A program made the translations under genes and the position numbers. The notes beneath the pieces are model-generated. The model saw nothing but the letters and a program-made list of their open reading frames with translations, had not been told where the DNA came from and made no database searches. Below, piece after piece: positions 17,706 through 26,223 of a stretch of DNA of 64,000 nucleotides (the first letter of the stretch is position 1; each line of letters opens with the position of its first letter). Source of the stretch: Clostridium grantii DSM 8605. Its GTDB lineage: Bacteria > Bacillota > Clostridia > Clostridiales > Clostridiaceae. The DNA is taken from contig NZ_FQXM01000004.1 in the NCBI RefSeq assembly GCF_900129965.1, positions 230,116-294,115 of the forward strand, in the 5' to 3' direction.

Positions 17706-20633
17706 ATGTCTCAAAAAAACGAGATTAAACAAAAGGATGATACAAACAAAAAGCCAAAAAAGAAACGTTTTATGGCTTTTAAACTAATATTACTATCCAT
17801 TTTCATATCATTTTTATTTGGATGTGTAGTTTTTGCAGGAATTGCAATTGCAATGATACGTTCTGCTCCCCCACTTGATATGGCTCAAATTATAAACTAC
17901 GACGAATCTTCTAAACTTTATGATGATGAAGGTCAATATATGGTTACATATATAACTGAGAAAGATAGAACCGTGGTAGATATTTCTGAAATGTCTAAAT
18001 ACGTTCAAAATGCTGTGGTTAGTATTGAAGATGAAAGATTCTATGATCATGGCGGAATAGATCCTAAAAGAATACTTGGAGCTCTGTATAATGATGTAAA
18101 ATCATATTTAACTGGATCCTCAGGACTTGAAGGTGCTTCAACCATAACGCAACAACTTTTAGTTAACACCATATTAGAACGTGGAGATAATATGGCCGAT
18201 AAAATCCAAAGAAAATTTCAAGAAATTTATCTTGCAATTGAGCTAAACAATGAAATACCTAAGGATGAAATTTTAGAAGCTTATATGAATACCTTTTATT
18301 TAGGTGGTAGAGCCATTGGTGTTGAAGCTGCCGCTAATCAGTATTTCAACAAACCCGCTAAGGATTTGAACTTATTAGAAAGTTCTTTTACAGCTGGTTT
18401 AACACAAAGCCCCTCTGTTTACTATCCTTACTCATTAACTTCAAGAAAAGGATCCTATCCTATCAGTAATGATGAAGAATCACAACCTCGATATATCACT
18501 AGAACTTTACTTGTTTTAGGGTCTATGAAAAAAAATGAGTATATTACAGAAACTGAGTATAATGAGACTGTGGATTTAGTAAAAAAATCCCCTATAACAG
18601 CTAATTTATATAGTATGTATCAACAAGGCATAATAGAAAAAGAATTCTATACAACAGGTGTTGAAGAAAATGGATTAACTTCTGAAAGTATTTCAGAAAA
18701 TCTACTTTCATTGTACGACTTAGGATATATCTCAAAAGAATATTACCTAACTAATGCAAAAAAACTTTATAAATCTGAAGCTATTGAATATTTGAATAAA
18801 TTGTTAATCGATGCACAAACTGAAAATGACGAAGCAGCTATAAAAAGGATCACAAATTCAATTGAGAAATTGAAAGAAGAAGATTCATACATTGCAGAAT
18901 TAAATGGTGGTGATTTCTTAGAAAATGAGACTAAAGGCGAGTTTAATCTATTAGTATTAAATTTAAGTGTTAACTCGGCTTTGGGAAATGAAATAATATT
19001 GAACAACTCATCAAATTCCGGTAAATATGCATATGAATGGTTCGCAAGACCAGTTATATCTCAAGTTTTAACTGATCTTATGGAAAAATATAATTACGAC
19101 ATTGATGAAGCTAAGAATATGCTTTCATCTGGTAATTTAAAAATTTATACCACTATGGATAGAAATTTACAAGAAGAAACACAAAAAATCTTAAACGATG
19201 ATTCAAACTTTAAAAATGTAAATGTTAATCCTACAAGAGATAGTAGTGGATTACTTCAACCTCAAGGCTCAGCAGTTATTGTTGATTACCATACTGGAGA
19301 AGTAAAAACAATTGTTGGTGCAAAGTATGAAGAAACCGCAGCTGGTTTAAATCTTGCTGTAGATGCAACTTATCCATCTGGTTCTAGCATTAAGCCACTT
19401 ACAATCTACAGTGCGGCTATTGATAGTAAAATTTTAACTGCAGCCTCTGTGATAGAAGATTCACCATTAGATGAAGCAACTTTTAAGAAATTTAATAATT
19501 GGAGCCCAAGCAATAGTCCTGATATTTTCCAAGGATATGTAACTGTTCAACAAGCTTTGAAAAACTCCATAAATGTAGTAGCTGCTAAAATTATTGATAA
19601 AATTGGTTTCTCTACTGCTGTAAGCTATGGAGAAAAATTCGGGTTATCTTTTACAAATGCTGAAAAAAATTACCCATCCGCTTTAGCCTTAGGTGAATTA
19701 GTACACGGAACAAATACCTTTGAAATGGCTAATGCCTACGGTGTTTTCGGTAATGATGGTAAGTACACTGAACCAAGATTATATACCAAAGTTGTTAACA
19801 GACAAGGAAAAATTATTCTTGAATCTGAAGTAAGCACCAGAGAGGTTTTATCGCCTCAAACTGCTTTCATAATGTCAGAATTACTTAAAGGGCCTACTTC
19901 AAGTGGTGGAACAGGAAGTAGAATTAGAAGTAGTTTCACTTCTAATCTGCCAATCATGGGTAAAACCGGTACTTCTACCGAAATGAAGAATTTATGGTTC
20001 TGTGGTTTAACTCCATATTATTCTGGAGCAGTTTGGATAGATAATCATATCAAATTAAAAGGACTAGGCAGTTCAGACGCGGCTTATATTTTTGGTAAAA
20101 TAATGATGGTAGCAAATGAAGGCAAAGATTATGCTGAAATAAAAATGCCTAGTGGTCTAACCACTGCATTGATTGATATTGATTCTGGATTACTTCCTAC
20201 TGAATTATCTTATAAAGATCAAAGAGGTAGCAGAGTCCAAAGATTCTACTTTTTACCTGGAACTGTTCCAACTGAAACAGATAATGTTCACGTAGAAGCA
20301 GAAATAAATTCATCCAATGGTTTACTTGCCACTGAATTTACTCCTGAGGAACTAAGAGAAGCTAGAGTCTTTATTACAAGAGACTATCTTCCATCTGTTA
20401 CTTTACAAGATCAAAAATATGTATTACCAATTCAATTAGATGACACATTACCACCTGTTGAGGAAGAAATACCTGAGGAGTTACCAGTTCCATCTGAAAC
20501 AGAAGGAGGAGCTAATAACCCTGGAAATAACCCTACAACACAAACACCAGTGCAAACACCAGCTCAAACTCCAAAACCAAATACAAATACAACACCAAAT
20601 ACAACTACTATACCAAATACAACTACAAATTAA
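17706..20633 (+). CDS. pbpA: Class A penicillin-binding protein (PBP1A-type transglycosylase/transpeptidase)
   Basis: 975 residues. A lysine-rich cytoplasmic start and one membrane anchor (26-50) precede the GT51 transglycosylase, which has SIEDERFYDHGGID with catalytic E108 and STITQQLLVNT at 145-155. The transpeptidase has S560-S-I-K563, S621-I-N623 and K753-T-G-T756. It polymerises and cross-links peptidoglycan. Unusual points are a charged, helical insert of roughly 150 residues between the two domains (about 280-430) and a low-complexity tail rich in Pro, Thr, Gln and Asn with QTP repeats (last about 45 residues), which may reach through the wall. The ribosome site AAGGAGG precedes the ATG. 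The symbol follows clostridial use and is provisional. Confidence 0.93.
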   Translation: MSQKNEIKQKDDTNKKPKKKRFMAFKLILLSIFISFLFGCVVFAGIAIAMIRSAPPLDMAQIINYDESSKLYDDEGQYMVTYITEKDRTVVDISEMSKYVQNAVVSIEDERFYDHGGIDPKRILGALYNDVKSYLTGSSGLEGASTITQQLLVNTILERGDNMADKIQRKFQEIYLAIELNNEIPKDEILEAYMNTFYLGGRAIGVEAAANQYFNKPAKDLNLLESSFTAGLTQSPSVYYPYSLTSRKGSYPISNDEESQPRYITRTLLVLGSMKKNEYITETEYNETVDLVKKSPITANLYSMYQQGIIEKEFYTTGVEENGLTSESISENLLSLYDLGYISKEYYLTNAKKLYKSEAIEYLNKLLIDAQTENDEAAIKRITNSIEKLKEEDSYIAELNGGDFLENETKGEFNLLVLNLSVNSALGNEIILNNSSNSGKYAYEWFARPVISQVLTDLMEKYNYDIDEAKNMLSSGNLKIYTTMDRNLQEETQKILNDDSNFKNVNVNPTRDSSGLLQPQGSAVIVDYHTGEVKTIVGAKYEETAAGLNLAVDATYPSGSSIKPLTIYSAAIDSKILTAASVIEDSPLDEATFKKFNNWSPSNSPDIFQGYVTVQQALKNSINVVAAKIIDKIGFSTAVSYGEKFGLSFTNAEKNYPSALALGELVHGTNTFEMANAYGVFGNDGKYTEPRLYTKVVNRQGKIILESEVSTREVLSPQTAFIMSELLKGPTSSGGTGSRIRSSFTSNLPIMGKTGTSTEMKNLWFCGLTPYYSGAVWIDNHIKLKGLGSSDAAYIFGKIMMVANEGKDYAEIKMPSGLTTALIDIDSGLLPTELSYKDQRGSRVQRFYFLPGTVPTETDNVHVEAEINSSNGLLATEFTPEELREARVFITRDYLPSVTLQDQKYVLPIQLDDTLPPVEEEIPEELPVPSETEGGANNPGNNPTTQTPVQTPAQTPKPNTNTTPNTTTIPNTTTN

Positions 20634-20641
20634 AACAAAAG

Positions 20642-20671
20642 AAAGTAAAGGTCACCCCTTTACTTTTTTTT
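20642..20671 (+). terminator. Terminator between pbp and spoVAE
   Basis: A 10-bp stem (AAAGTAAAGG / CCTTTACTTT), loop TCACC, and eight Ts. The T-run overlaps the stop codon of the convergent spoVAE gene at 20670. Confidence 0.85.
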
Positions 20672-21029
20672 ATTTTTTGGATTTTGAATTAAAGATAAGA
20701 GCCATAATATATCCAAACAAAATTGCAGCACTTATTCCCCCCGCTGTTCCTTTTATCCCACCTGTAAATGCTCCTATTAATCCTTCTTTATCAACTTCCT
20801 CCATTACCGCTTTAGAAAGTGCGTATCCAAAACCTGGTAAAGGAACCGTCGCCCCTGCATTTCCATATTCTACCACCACATCATATATACCTAAAGCTCC
20901 TAATATAACCCCTAAAGTAACAAATAAAACTAAAATTCTTGCAGGAGTTAATTTTGTTTTGTCAATTAAAATTTGACCTATAGTACAAATAATCCCTCCA
21001 ACAAGGAATGTCATTAAATAATCATTCAT
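20670..21029 (-). CDS. spoVAE: Stage V sporulation protein AE
   Basis: 119 residues, a small multi-helix membrane protein. Signatures include FLVGGIICTIGQILID, TPARILVLFVTLGVILGAL and GAGATVPLPGFG-like GNAGATVPLPGFGYAL. Together with SpoVAC and SpoVAD it moves calcium-dipicolinate across the forespore inner membrane into the spore core, and out again at germination. The gene is six bases after spoVAD. This is the short SpoVAE (SpoVAEb-type) found in the minimal clostridial C-D-E set. It is convergent with the penicillin-binding protein gene. Confidence 0.95.
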   Translation of the reverse strand: MNDYLMTFLVGGIICTIGQILIDKTKLTPARILVLFVTLGVILGALGIYDVVVEYGNAGATVPLPGFGYALSKAVMEEVDKEGLIGAFTGGIKGTAGGISAAILFGYIMALIFNSKSKK

Positions 21030-21035
21030 CTTTAT

Positions 21036-22055
21036 TCACACTCCTACCTCTAAACTCACTGCATGAGCAATACCTGGAATGCTTTCCCCTTGCAAAGAAG
21101 ACGTTGTACTCATCAAAGCCCCTGTGGAAACTAATAGAACTCTTTTAAATTTTCCTTCTACTAAGCCCTTATACAAGAATCCAGTGCTTACTACTGCTGA
21201 ACACCCACATCCACTTCCACCTGAATGAGTTTTTTGTCTATCATGGTCAAAAATTTCTTCACCACAATCAATATAATTTTTACCTAAATTAAATCCATAC
21301 TCACTAATCAAATCTTGAGTTATTTTTCTACCAATAGACCCCAAATCACCAGTAGCTATAATATCATAATCATCTGGTTTTCTACCTGTGTCCAAAAAAT
21401 GTTGCTTAATCGTGTCTACTGCAGCAGGTGCCATAGCTGCTCCCATATTATTTGCATCCTTAACTCCATAATCCTTGACCATTCCAGTGGTTACATACTT
21501 TACAAAAGGGAAGTTTCCTTTTGTTCCAAACAACATAGACCCTGACCCTGTAACTGTCCATTGTGCTGATGGTGCTCTTTGACTTCCCATTTCAAGTGGC
21601 ATTCTAAATTGTCTTTCAGCTGAAGAAAAATGTGATGATGTAGCAGCAATTGTATATTCGGCAAAGTTTCCATCAATTAACATGGCTGCTATTCCAATAG
21701 CTTGTGCCATAGTTGAACATGCTCCATAAATTCCCAAAAAAGGTATTTTAAATTCCCTCATAGCAAAGTTTGTAGCTGTTAGCTGATTTAATAAATCTCC
21801 AGAAATGATATAGTTAATTTTATCTTCTGTAATATTTCCTTTAAAAATAGTTTCTTTAATAGAATCAATTAAAATACTTGTCTCTGCTTTTTCAAAGCTT
21901 TTTTCACCATTTATATCATCTTTTAAAATTTTATCAAAATACATGGATAATGGACCTTCTCCCTCTTTAGGTCCAACTACACTAGTAGTGGCAATTATTC
22001 TAGGTTTCGTTTTTAATTCAATTGTTTGTTTTCCAACTCTTTTATTCATTTGCAT
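21036..22055 (-). CDS. spoVAD: Stage V sporulation protein AD
   Basis: 339 residues with a thiolase-like fold: GKQTIELKTKPRIIATTSVVG, GIYGACSTMAQAIGIAAMLIDG, the HSGGSGCGCSAVV segment and FKRVLLVSTGALMS. SpoVAD binds dipicolinic acid directly and partners the SpoVAC/SpoVAE membrane subunits. The start is ambiguous between two ATGs at 22055 and 22049. The GGAG ribosome site is four bases from the first and ten from the second, so the shorter form (337 residues) is equally plausible. It lies about 60 bases from spoVAC. Expression is expected in the forespore under sigma-G. Confidence 0.95.
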   Translation of the reverse strand: MQMNKRVGKQTIELKTKPRIIATTSVVGPKEGEGPLSMYFDKILKDDINGEKSFEKAETSILIDSIKETIFKGNITEDKINYIISGDLLNQLTATNFAMREFKIPFLGIYGACSTMAQAIGIAAMLIDGNFAEYTIAATSSHFSSAERQFRMPLEMGSQRAPSAQWTVTGSGSMLFGTKGNFPFVKYVTTGMVKDYGVKDANNMGAAMAPAAVDTIKQHFLDTGRKPDDYDIIATGDLGSIGRKITQDLISEYGFNLGKNYIDCGEEIFDHDRQKTHSGGSGCGCSAVVSTGFLYKGLVEGKFKRVLLVSTGALMSTTSSLQGESIPGIAHAVSLEVGV

Positions 22056-22116
22056 TCACTCCAAAATTTAATAATTTTTCATTTAATGTTATAATTAATA
22101 ATTTTAGTACTTTTTT

Positions 22117-22569
22117 TTACAATGTTACTAAATAATAGATAATACCCACAATAACAGAAGATCCTATACCATAAACCAATACTGGACCTGCAATAATAAA
22201 CATTTTTGCTCCAACTCCAAAAACGAAACCTTCCTTTTTGAACTCCATAGCTGGAGATACTATCGAATTAGCAAATCCTGTTATAGGAACAACTGAACCC
22301 GCTCCTGCAAAATCACCAATTTTATCATATATTCCAATCCCAGTTAGCAAAGCTCCTAAAAATATCATTGATATAGAAACTAAAGTACCTGCATTTTGTT
22401 TATCCAATCCTATTCTTGTATAAAAATTTAAAAACATTTGTCCCACATCGCATATTAATCCCCCTACAATAAAAGCCTTTACACAATTACTGATAAGTTT
22501 AGTATTTGGAGTATCTCTTTGTGATACTTGTTTAAATTTTAATTTCACATCATTTTCTTTTTCTTTCAT
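22117..22569 (-). CDS. spoVAC: Stage V sporulation protein AC
   Basis: 150 residues with four membrane segments after a charged N-terminus. The conserved stretches KAFIVGGLICDVGQMFLN and GAGSVVPITGFANSIVSPAMEFKKEG are typical. In Bacillus, SpoVAC forms a mechanosensitive channel for dipicolinate release. It is the first gene of the three-gene spoVA set here (no spoVAA or spoVAB), as is usual in clostridia. A terminator separates it from sigF. No sigma-G promoter could be assigned with confidence in the 60-base gap. Confidence 0.95.
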   Translation of the reverse strand: MKEKENDVKLKFKQVSQRDTPNTKLISNCVKAFIVGGLICDVGQMFLNFYTRIGLDKQNAGTLVSISMIFLGALLTGIGIYDKIGDFAGAGSVVPITGFANSIVSPAMEFKKEGFVFGVGAKMFIIAGPVLVYGIGSSVIVGIIYYLVTL

Positions 22570-22631
22570 AACTACACCTCCAAAGGCATCATATAATTAT
22601 TTTTCTCAAAAAAAACTTTTTTAAACATAAA

Positions 22632-22654
22632 AAAACTCACCTTAAGTGAGTTTT
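22632..22654 (-). terminator. Terminator after sigF
   Basis: A 9-bp stem (AAAACTCAC / GTGAGTTTT) with loop CTTAA, three bases past the sigF stop. On the minus strand it is followed by a run of Ts. It separates the early spoIIA operon from the later-expressed spoVA genes. Confidence 0.8.
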
Positions 22655-22656
22655 CT

Positions 22657-23403
22657 TTATTCTTTCAATTTTTCTTTCATTTGACTTAATACCTTTTTCT
22701 CTATTCTTGACACTTGTACCTGACTTATTCCTAGCATCTTTGCTACATTCATTTGAGTTACATCTTTGAAGTACCTTAGCATAATAATTTGTCTTGATCT
22801 TTTATCTAAAGTACTTAAAACATCTTTCAAATTCATTTTATCTGCAATTGATAAGTCTTCTTCCTCAGTAAGTTTATCCATCAAGTATATAGGCGCACCA
22901 TCTTCTTGATGAATAATTTCATATAAATATTGTGGTTCAAGTGTAGCATCCATTGAAAAAACTAATTCTTCTTTAGAAATATCCATATATTCTGCTAGCT
23001 CTTGAATAGTTGGTTCTCTTTTTAAACTCTGAGTTAACTTTTCTTTTCCATAATGAATTTTTTTTGCTAGATATTTTACATTTCTGCTTACTTTAATAAA
23101 TCCATCATCTCTTAAAAATCTTCTAATTTCTCCCATAATCATAGGAACAGCATATGTAGAAAATTTAACATCGTAACTCAAATCAAAATTTTGAATAGCT
23201 TTTATCAAGCCCATAGAACCTATTTGAAAAATATCATCATACTCGTAGCCCCTATTCATAAATTTTTTTGTTAATGCTGCTACTAAAGGAAGATTTATTT
23301 CAACTAATTGGTCAAGTGCTAAAGAATCACCTGCTTGGGCTTTTTTTAATAATACTAAGTTGTTATCATAATTTTTTCTTGCTTCATTATTCATAGTGCC
23401 CAT
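22657..23403 (-). CDS. sigF: Forespore sigma factor SigF
   Basis: 248 residues. Sigma-70 regions in order: region 1.2-like NLPLVAALTKKFMNRGYEYDDIFQIG, region 2 with IKAIQNFDLSYDVKFSTYAVPMIMGEIRRFLRDD, region 3 with VSRNVKYLAKKI and EPTIQELAEYMDIS, and region 4 with LDKRSRQIIMLRYFKDVTQMNVAKMLGISQVQVSRIE. SigF is the first compartment-specific sigma factor, activated in the forespore when SpoIIAA displaces it from SpoIIAB. It is the third gene of spoIIA. The ribosome site AAGGGGGA is unusually far (about 17 bases) from this ATG, so the start could be slightly different. Confidence 0.96.
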   Translation of the reverse strand: MGTMNNEARKNYDNNLVLLKKAQAGDSLALDQLVEINLPLVAALTKKFMNRGYEYDDIFQIGSMGLIKAIQNFDLSYDVKFSTYAVPMIMGEIRRFLRDDGFIKVSRNVKYLAKKIHYGKEKLTQSLKREPTIQELAEYMDISKEELVFSMDATLEPQYLYEIIHQEDGAPIYLMDKLTEEEDLSIADKMNLKDVLSTLDKRSRQIIMLRYFKDVTQMNVAKMLGISQVQVSRIEKKVLSQMKEKLKE

Positions 23404-23425
23404 TTATCAATTATATATCCCCCTT

Positions 23426-23857
23426 TTATCCTTCCAAAGATTTGAATTTTTTCTTCATGAGTATGGTTGTACCATCTTCTTCATCTGATAAAACTTCTAA
23501 TTTATCCATAAAAGTTTCCATAACGGTAAAGCCCATTCCTGACCTTTCCAAATCTGGTCGAGATGTAAATAAAGGTTCCATTGCTTTGTCAATATCTTTT
23601 ATTCCTACCCCTTTATCTTTTATCTTAATCTCAATTTCATTACCCAATATTTTCACTTCAATAGTAATAAATCCTATATTATCACCATATCCATGAATTA
23701 TAGAATTAGTCACTGCTTCAGAAACTGCAGTTTTGACATCAGCTAATTCTTCTATTGTTGGGTCTAACTGAGAAATAAATGCTGCCACTGCTACCCTAGC
23801 AAAACTTTCATTTTGTGATTTGCTCAAAAATTCAACTTTCATAGTATTTTCAAACAT
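23426..23857 (-). CDS. spoIIAB: Anti-sigma F factor SpoIIAB
   Basis: 143 residues when begun at the ATG at 23857, right after a GGGGGG ribosome site; this gives MFENTMKVEFLSKSQNE, the normal N-terminus. A start 12 codons earlier (23893) would overlap spoIIAA and is rejected. It is a GHKL kinase with N-box EAVTNSIIHGYG, G1 DKGVGIKDID and G2 RSGMGFTVMETFMD. It binds and silences SigF, and phosphorylates SpoIIAA. Its place between spoIIAA and sigF is the standard operon order. Confidence 0.96.
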   Translation of the reverse strand: MFENTMKVEFLSKSQNESFARVAVAAFISQLDPTIEELADVKTAVSEAVTNSIIHGYGDNIGFITIEVKILGNEIEIKIKDKGVGIKDIDKAMEPLFTSRPDLERSGMGFTVMETFMDKLEVLSDEEDGTTILMKKKFKSLEG

Positions 23858-23870
23858 ATTTACCCCCCCG

Positions 23871-24206
23871 TTAAACGCTTTTAATGGCTTCATCTGAATT
23901 ATTATATACTGGTATTATTTTAAACATCCCTGATAACTCAAAAACCCTTCTTACAGAGCCATTTGCATTTGATATAGACACTTTACCCTTCTTGGACAAT
24001 AACTTCTTGTATCTGCCTATTACAACCCCTATACCTGAACTATCCATAAAACTGACTTCTGAAAAATCCATTACCAAATTCAAAGCATTAGTTCTTTCAA
24101 TCATATCATCAAGTTTACTTCTAACTTCACTGGCACTATGATGGTCTAATTCTCCGCTTAAATGAGCTACTAAAGTATTTTTAGTATTAGTGAATTTAAT
24201 ATACAT
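23871..24206 (-). CDS. spoIIAA: Anti-anti-sigma F factor SpoIIAA
   Basis: 111 residues, a STAS domain: HLSGELDHHSASEVRSKLDD, then LVMDFSEVSFMDSSGIGVVIGRY. The phosphorylated serine is in MDSSGIG. When dephosphorylated by SpoIIE it releases SigF from SpoIIAB. It is the first gene of the operon, with a GGAGGG ribosome site and a sigma-H-type promoter about 30 bases before the start. Confidence 0.96.
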   Translation of the reverse strand: MYIKFTNTKNTLVAHLSGELDHHSASEVRSKLDDMIERTNALNLVMDFSEVSFMDSSGIGVVIGRYKKLLSKKGKVSISNANGSVRRVFELSGMFKIIPVYNNSDEAIKSV

Positions 24207-24235
24207 TTTATCCCTCCACTCTTCCTGTATTAATA

Positions 24236-24264
24236 TAATTCTATAAATATGTTTTATTTCCTTT
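24236..24264 (-). promoter_or_regulatory. Sigma-H promoter of the spoIIA operon
   Basis: On the minus strand, AAAGGAAAT (24256-24264) and AGAATTA (24236-24242) are separated by 13 bases. This fits the sigma-H consensus AGGAWWT / RGAAT and is the expected control of spoIIA at sporulation onset. Confidence 0.7.
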
Positions 24265-24350
24265 ATTTTCTAAAAATTTTTTTAATTATTTTTATTATGT
24301 CCAATTTTGTTTGTTTTATTCCTAAAAAAATATACATTTATTCTCAAACA

Positions 24351-24372
24351 AAAAAAAGTAGCATAGCTACTT
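24351..24372 (-). terminator. Terminator after the CamA-like methyltransferase gene
   Basis: A 7-bp stem (AAGTAGC / GCTACTT) with an ATA loop overlaps the stop codon and is followed on the minus strand by seven Ts. Confidence 0.75.
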
Positions 24373-26122
24373 AAATTGAATTATTAATTATTTCTATTTC
24401 TTCATCTCCAAAGCCAAAAAACTGATTTAAATCATTCTCGTCACTAAAATCACTAAATTCATTTATAGGAATGCATAGTTTCATTAAATTATTAGGATAA
24501 TATTCATACATATCCTCACCTAGTTTTTTTGTAAAACATTTAAAATAAAATTCGTAAACCTTACTGTTAAGTAGAAATAATAGATAGTCATAATTTATTG
24601 CCACATCTTCCTTCAATGACAATGCATATACATCTGCGCTAAAACATTTACCTTTATCTAAGGAAAATCTATTGTTCTTTGACTTATAAGGAAATACTAT
24701 TTTTTCTTCTTGAAAAATAAATTCTTTTCTACCCCATTGAAGTTCATACCACTTTCTTTTTCCAAACTTGCATTCTCTTCGATTCATTAGTTTTTCCTTA
24801 TGTTGTGCTATGTATTTCAAACAATTAGGATATAAGCTTTTATCTTCAATTTTGTCAGTATAGATTATATATTTTCCGGTAGAGTTAACTTTATTTTTTT
24901 CAATGCTTGTACTCTTAATCCATGGCATAATTATATCTTTTTCTAATTTGTTATCTTTAATTATTTCTTCATCTACTACAAATGCTTTATCTAATCCTGA
25001 AATAATTCCTTGATAGCTATAACAAATATTTGCTAAATTAGTTATGCTTTTTTCTTCTATTTTTCTAATAATTTCTCTTTCTTTTTCATCTTTTAACATC
25101 CACCCTTTGTTATTTAAAAGGTTTTTATTAATTGTAAATTCATTATATTCTTTTCCTTCATTGAGGAATACTGAATTATAAAAATTAATATTTTTTGAAC
25201 CAACATTGATTTTCGGCTTTATTACATTTATGTATTCAACTGCATCACTACTATTAACAAAAAATATAATAACTGGGTCGATGCCTATATTTTTAAAGGG
25301 TCTTATTCCATAAAAATCTATTATTCTATAAATAGAACAATATTCTTTCAAAATTTTCCTTAAATCTGAACCACTTAAAGATTCCATAAAATATCTAGAA
25401 GTTATAAAAGTGATTTTACCCATTTTATTAATTACCTTTAATCCCTTTTGGAAAAAGCAATAAGAAATATCACTTTTATCTCTATAAATACTTCCATACT
25501 TATTTTTAAGCAAGTTAAAATATTCTCTTTCAATAGTCTTATGTCCTATATATGGAGGGTTTCCAATAATAAAATCAAATCTAATATCAATATCATCAAT
25601 TAAAAAATCAGTGACTTTAAAATTCCCTAAATTGAGTACCCCATAAAGTTGAAAAATATCAATAATTAATATTTTAATTGAATACTCATCAATATCATAT
25701 CCATAAACATTATTAGTAAGTATATGTTCTATAATAGAATACTTGGTTAGTTTCAAATCATTTTTAGTATTAATCAAATCTAGGTTTTCCAAGTAAATCT
25801 CCAACAAATACTCAATGGTAGGAATGATTATATTTCCACAACCACAGGAAGGATCTAATATTTTTAAAAAAGGATTATTTATAATTTCTTTTTTATCTAC
25901 AAGATTTTTTATCATGTAATCTGCAATTGGTTTTGGTGTATAAACCACACCTTTATTTTTTCTATCTTTTAACACTTTAATGTAGTATTGTGAAAAGCTA
26001 CTTTCTTTTATATCCAGGGCTTTTTTATAATTATCTATAGCAATATATTTAAAACTTATATCCATGGGTTCTTTAATAATACAATATAATTCGTTAATTA
26101 CTTTTTTAAAGTTAAGTTCCAT
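24371..26122 (-). CDS. Solitary adenine-specific DNA methyltransferase, CamA-like
   Basis: 583 residues. It has an N6-adenine methyltransferase domain of the gamma class: motif X region KGVVYTPKPIADYMIKN, motif I LDPSCGCGN at 89-97 and catalytic NPPY at 188-191. A TaqI-like target-recognition domain follows in the C-terminal half. From memory it aligns along its length with CamA of C. difficile (577 residues, methylates CAAAAA, needed for normal sporulation): shared blocks are NPPYIGHK, RYFMESLSGSDLR, a YQGIISGLDKAF segment and the recognition-domain block NRRECKFGKRKWYELQWGR at 447-465. No endonuclease is next to it; it lies directly upstream of spoIIA on the same strand, but its own terminator separates them. 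Target sequence and role here are inferred. Confidence 0.88.
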   Translation of the reverse strand: MELNFKKVINELYCIIKEPMDISFKYIAIDNYKKALDIKESSFSQYYIKVLKDRKNKGVVYTPKPIADYMIKNLVDKKEIINNPFLKILDPSCGCGNIIIPTIEYLLEIYLENLDLINTKNDLKLTKYSIIEHILTNNVYGYDIDEYSIKILIIDIFQLYGVLNLGNFKVTDFLIDDIDIRFDFIIGNPPYIGHKTIEREYFNLLKNKYGSIYRDKSDISYCFFQKGLKVINKMGKITFITSRYFMESLSGSDLRKILKEYCSIYRIIDFYGIRPFKNIGIDPVIIFFVNSSDAVEYINVIKPKINVGSKNINFYNSVFLNEGKEYNEFTINKNLLNNKGWMLKDEKEREIIRKIEEKSITNLANICYSYQGIISGLDKAFVVDEEIIKDNKLEKDIIMPWIKSTSIEKNKVNSTGKYIIYTDKIEDKSLYPNCLKYIAQHKEKLMNRRECKFGKRKWYELQWGRKEFIFQEEKIVFPYKSKNNRFSLDKGKCFSADVYALSLKEDVAINYDYLLFLLNSKVYEFYFKCFTKKLGEDMYEYYPNNLMKLCIPINEFSDFSDENDLNQFFGFGDEEIEIINNSI

Positions 26123-26223
26123 TTAATACTCTCCAATATAATAGTCTACTATAATAGTCTAAAACCAAATAGTTTTACAAATTAGTATACCATGAATATC
26201 AGTATAAAAACAAATTTATATAA

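Noticed and set aside
20440..20976. A 178-residue plus-strand frame crossing the end of the penicillin-binding protein and spoVAE
   Set aside because: It overlaps the Pro/Thr-rich tail in another frame, runs through a terminator and has no ribosome site.
24371..26122. Restriction-modification system
   Set aside because: No endonuclease or specificity gene lies within several kb; the methyltransferase is solitary.
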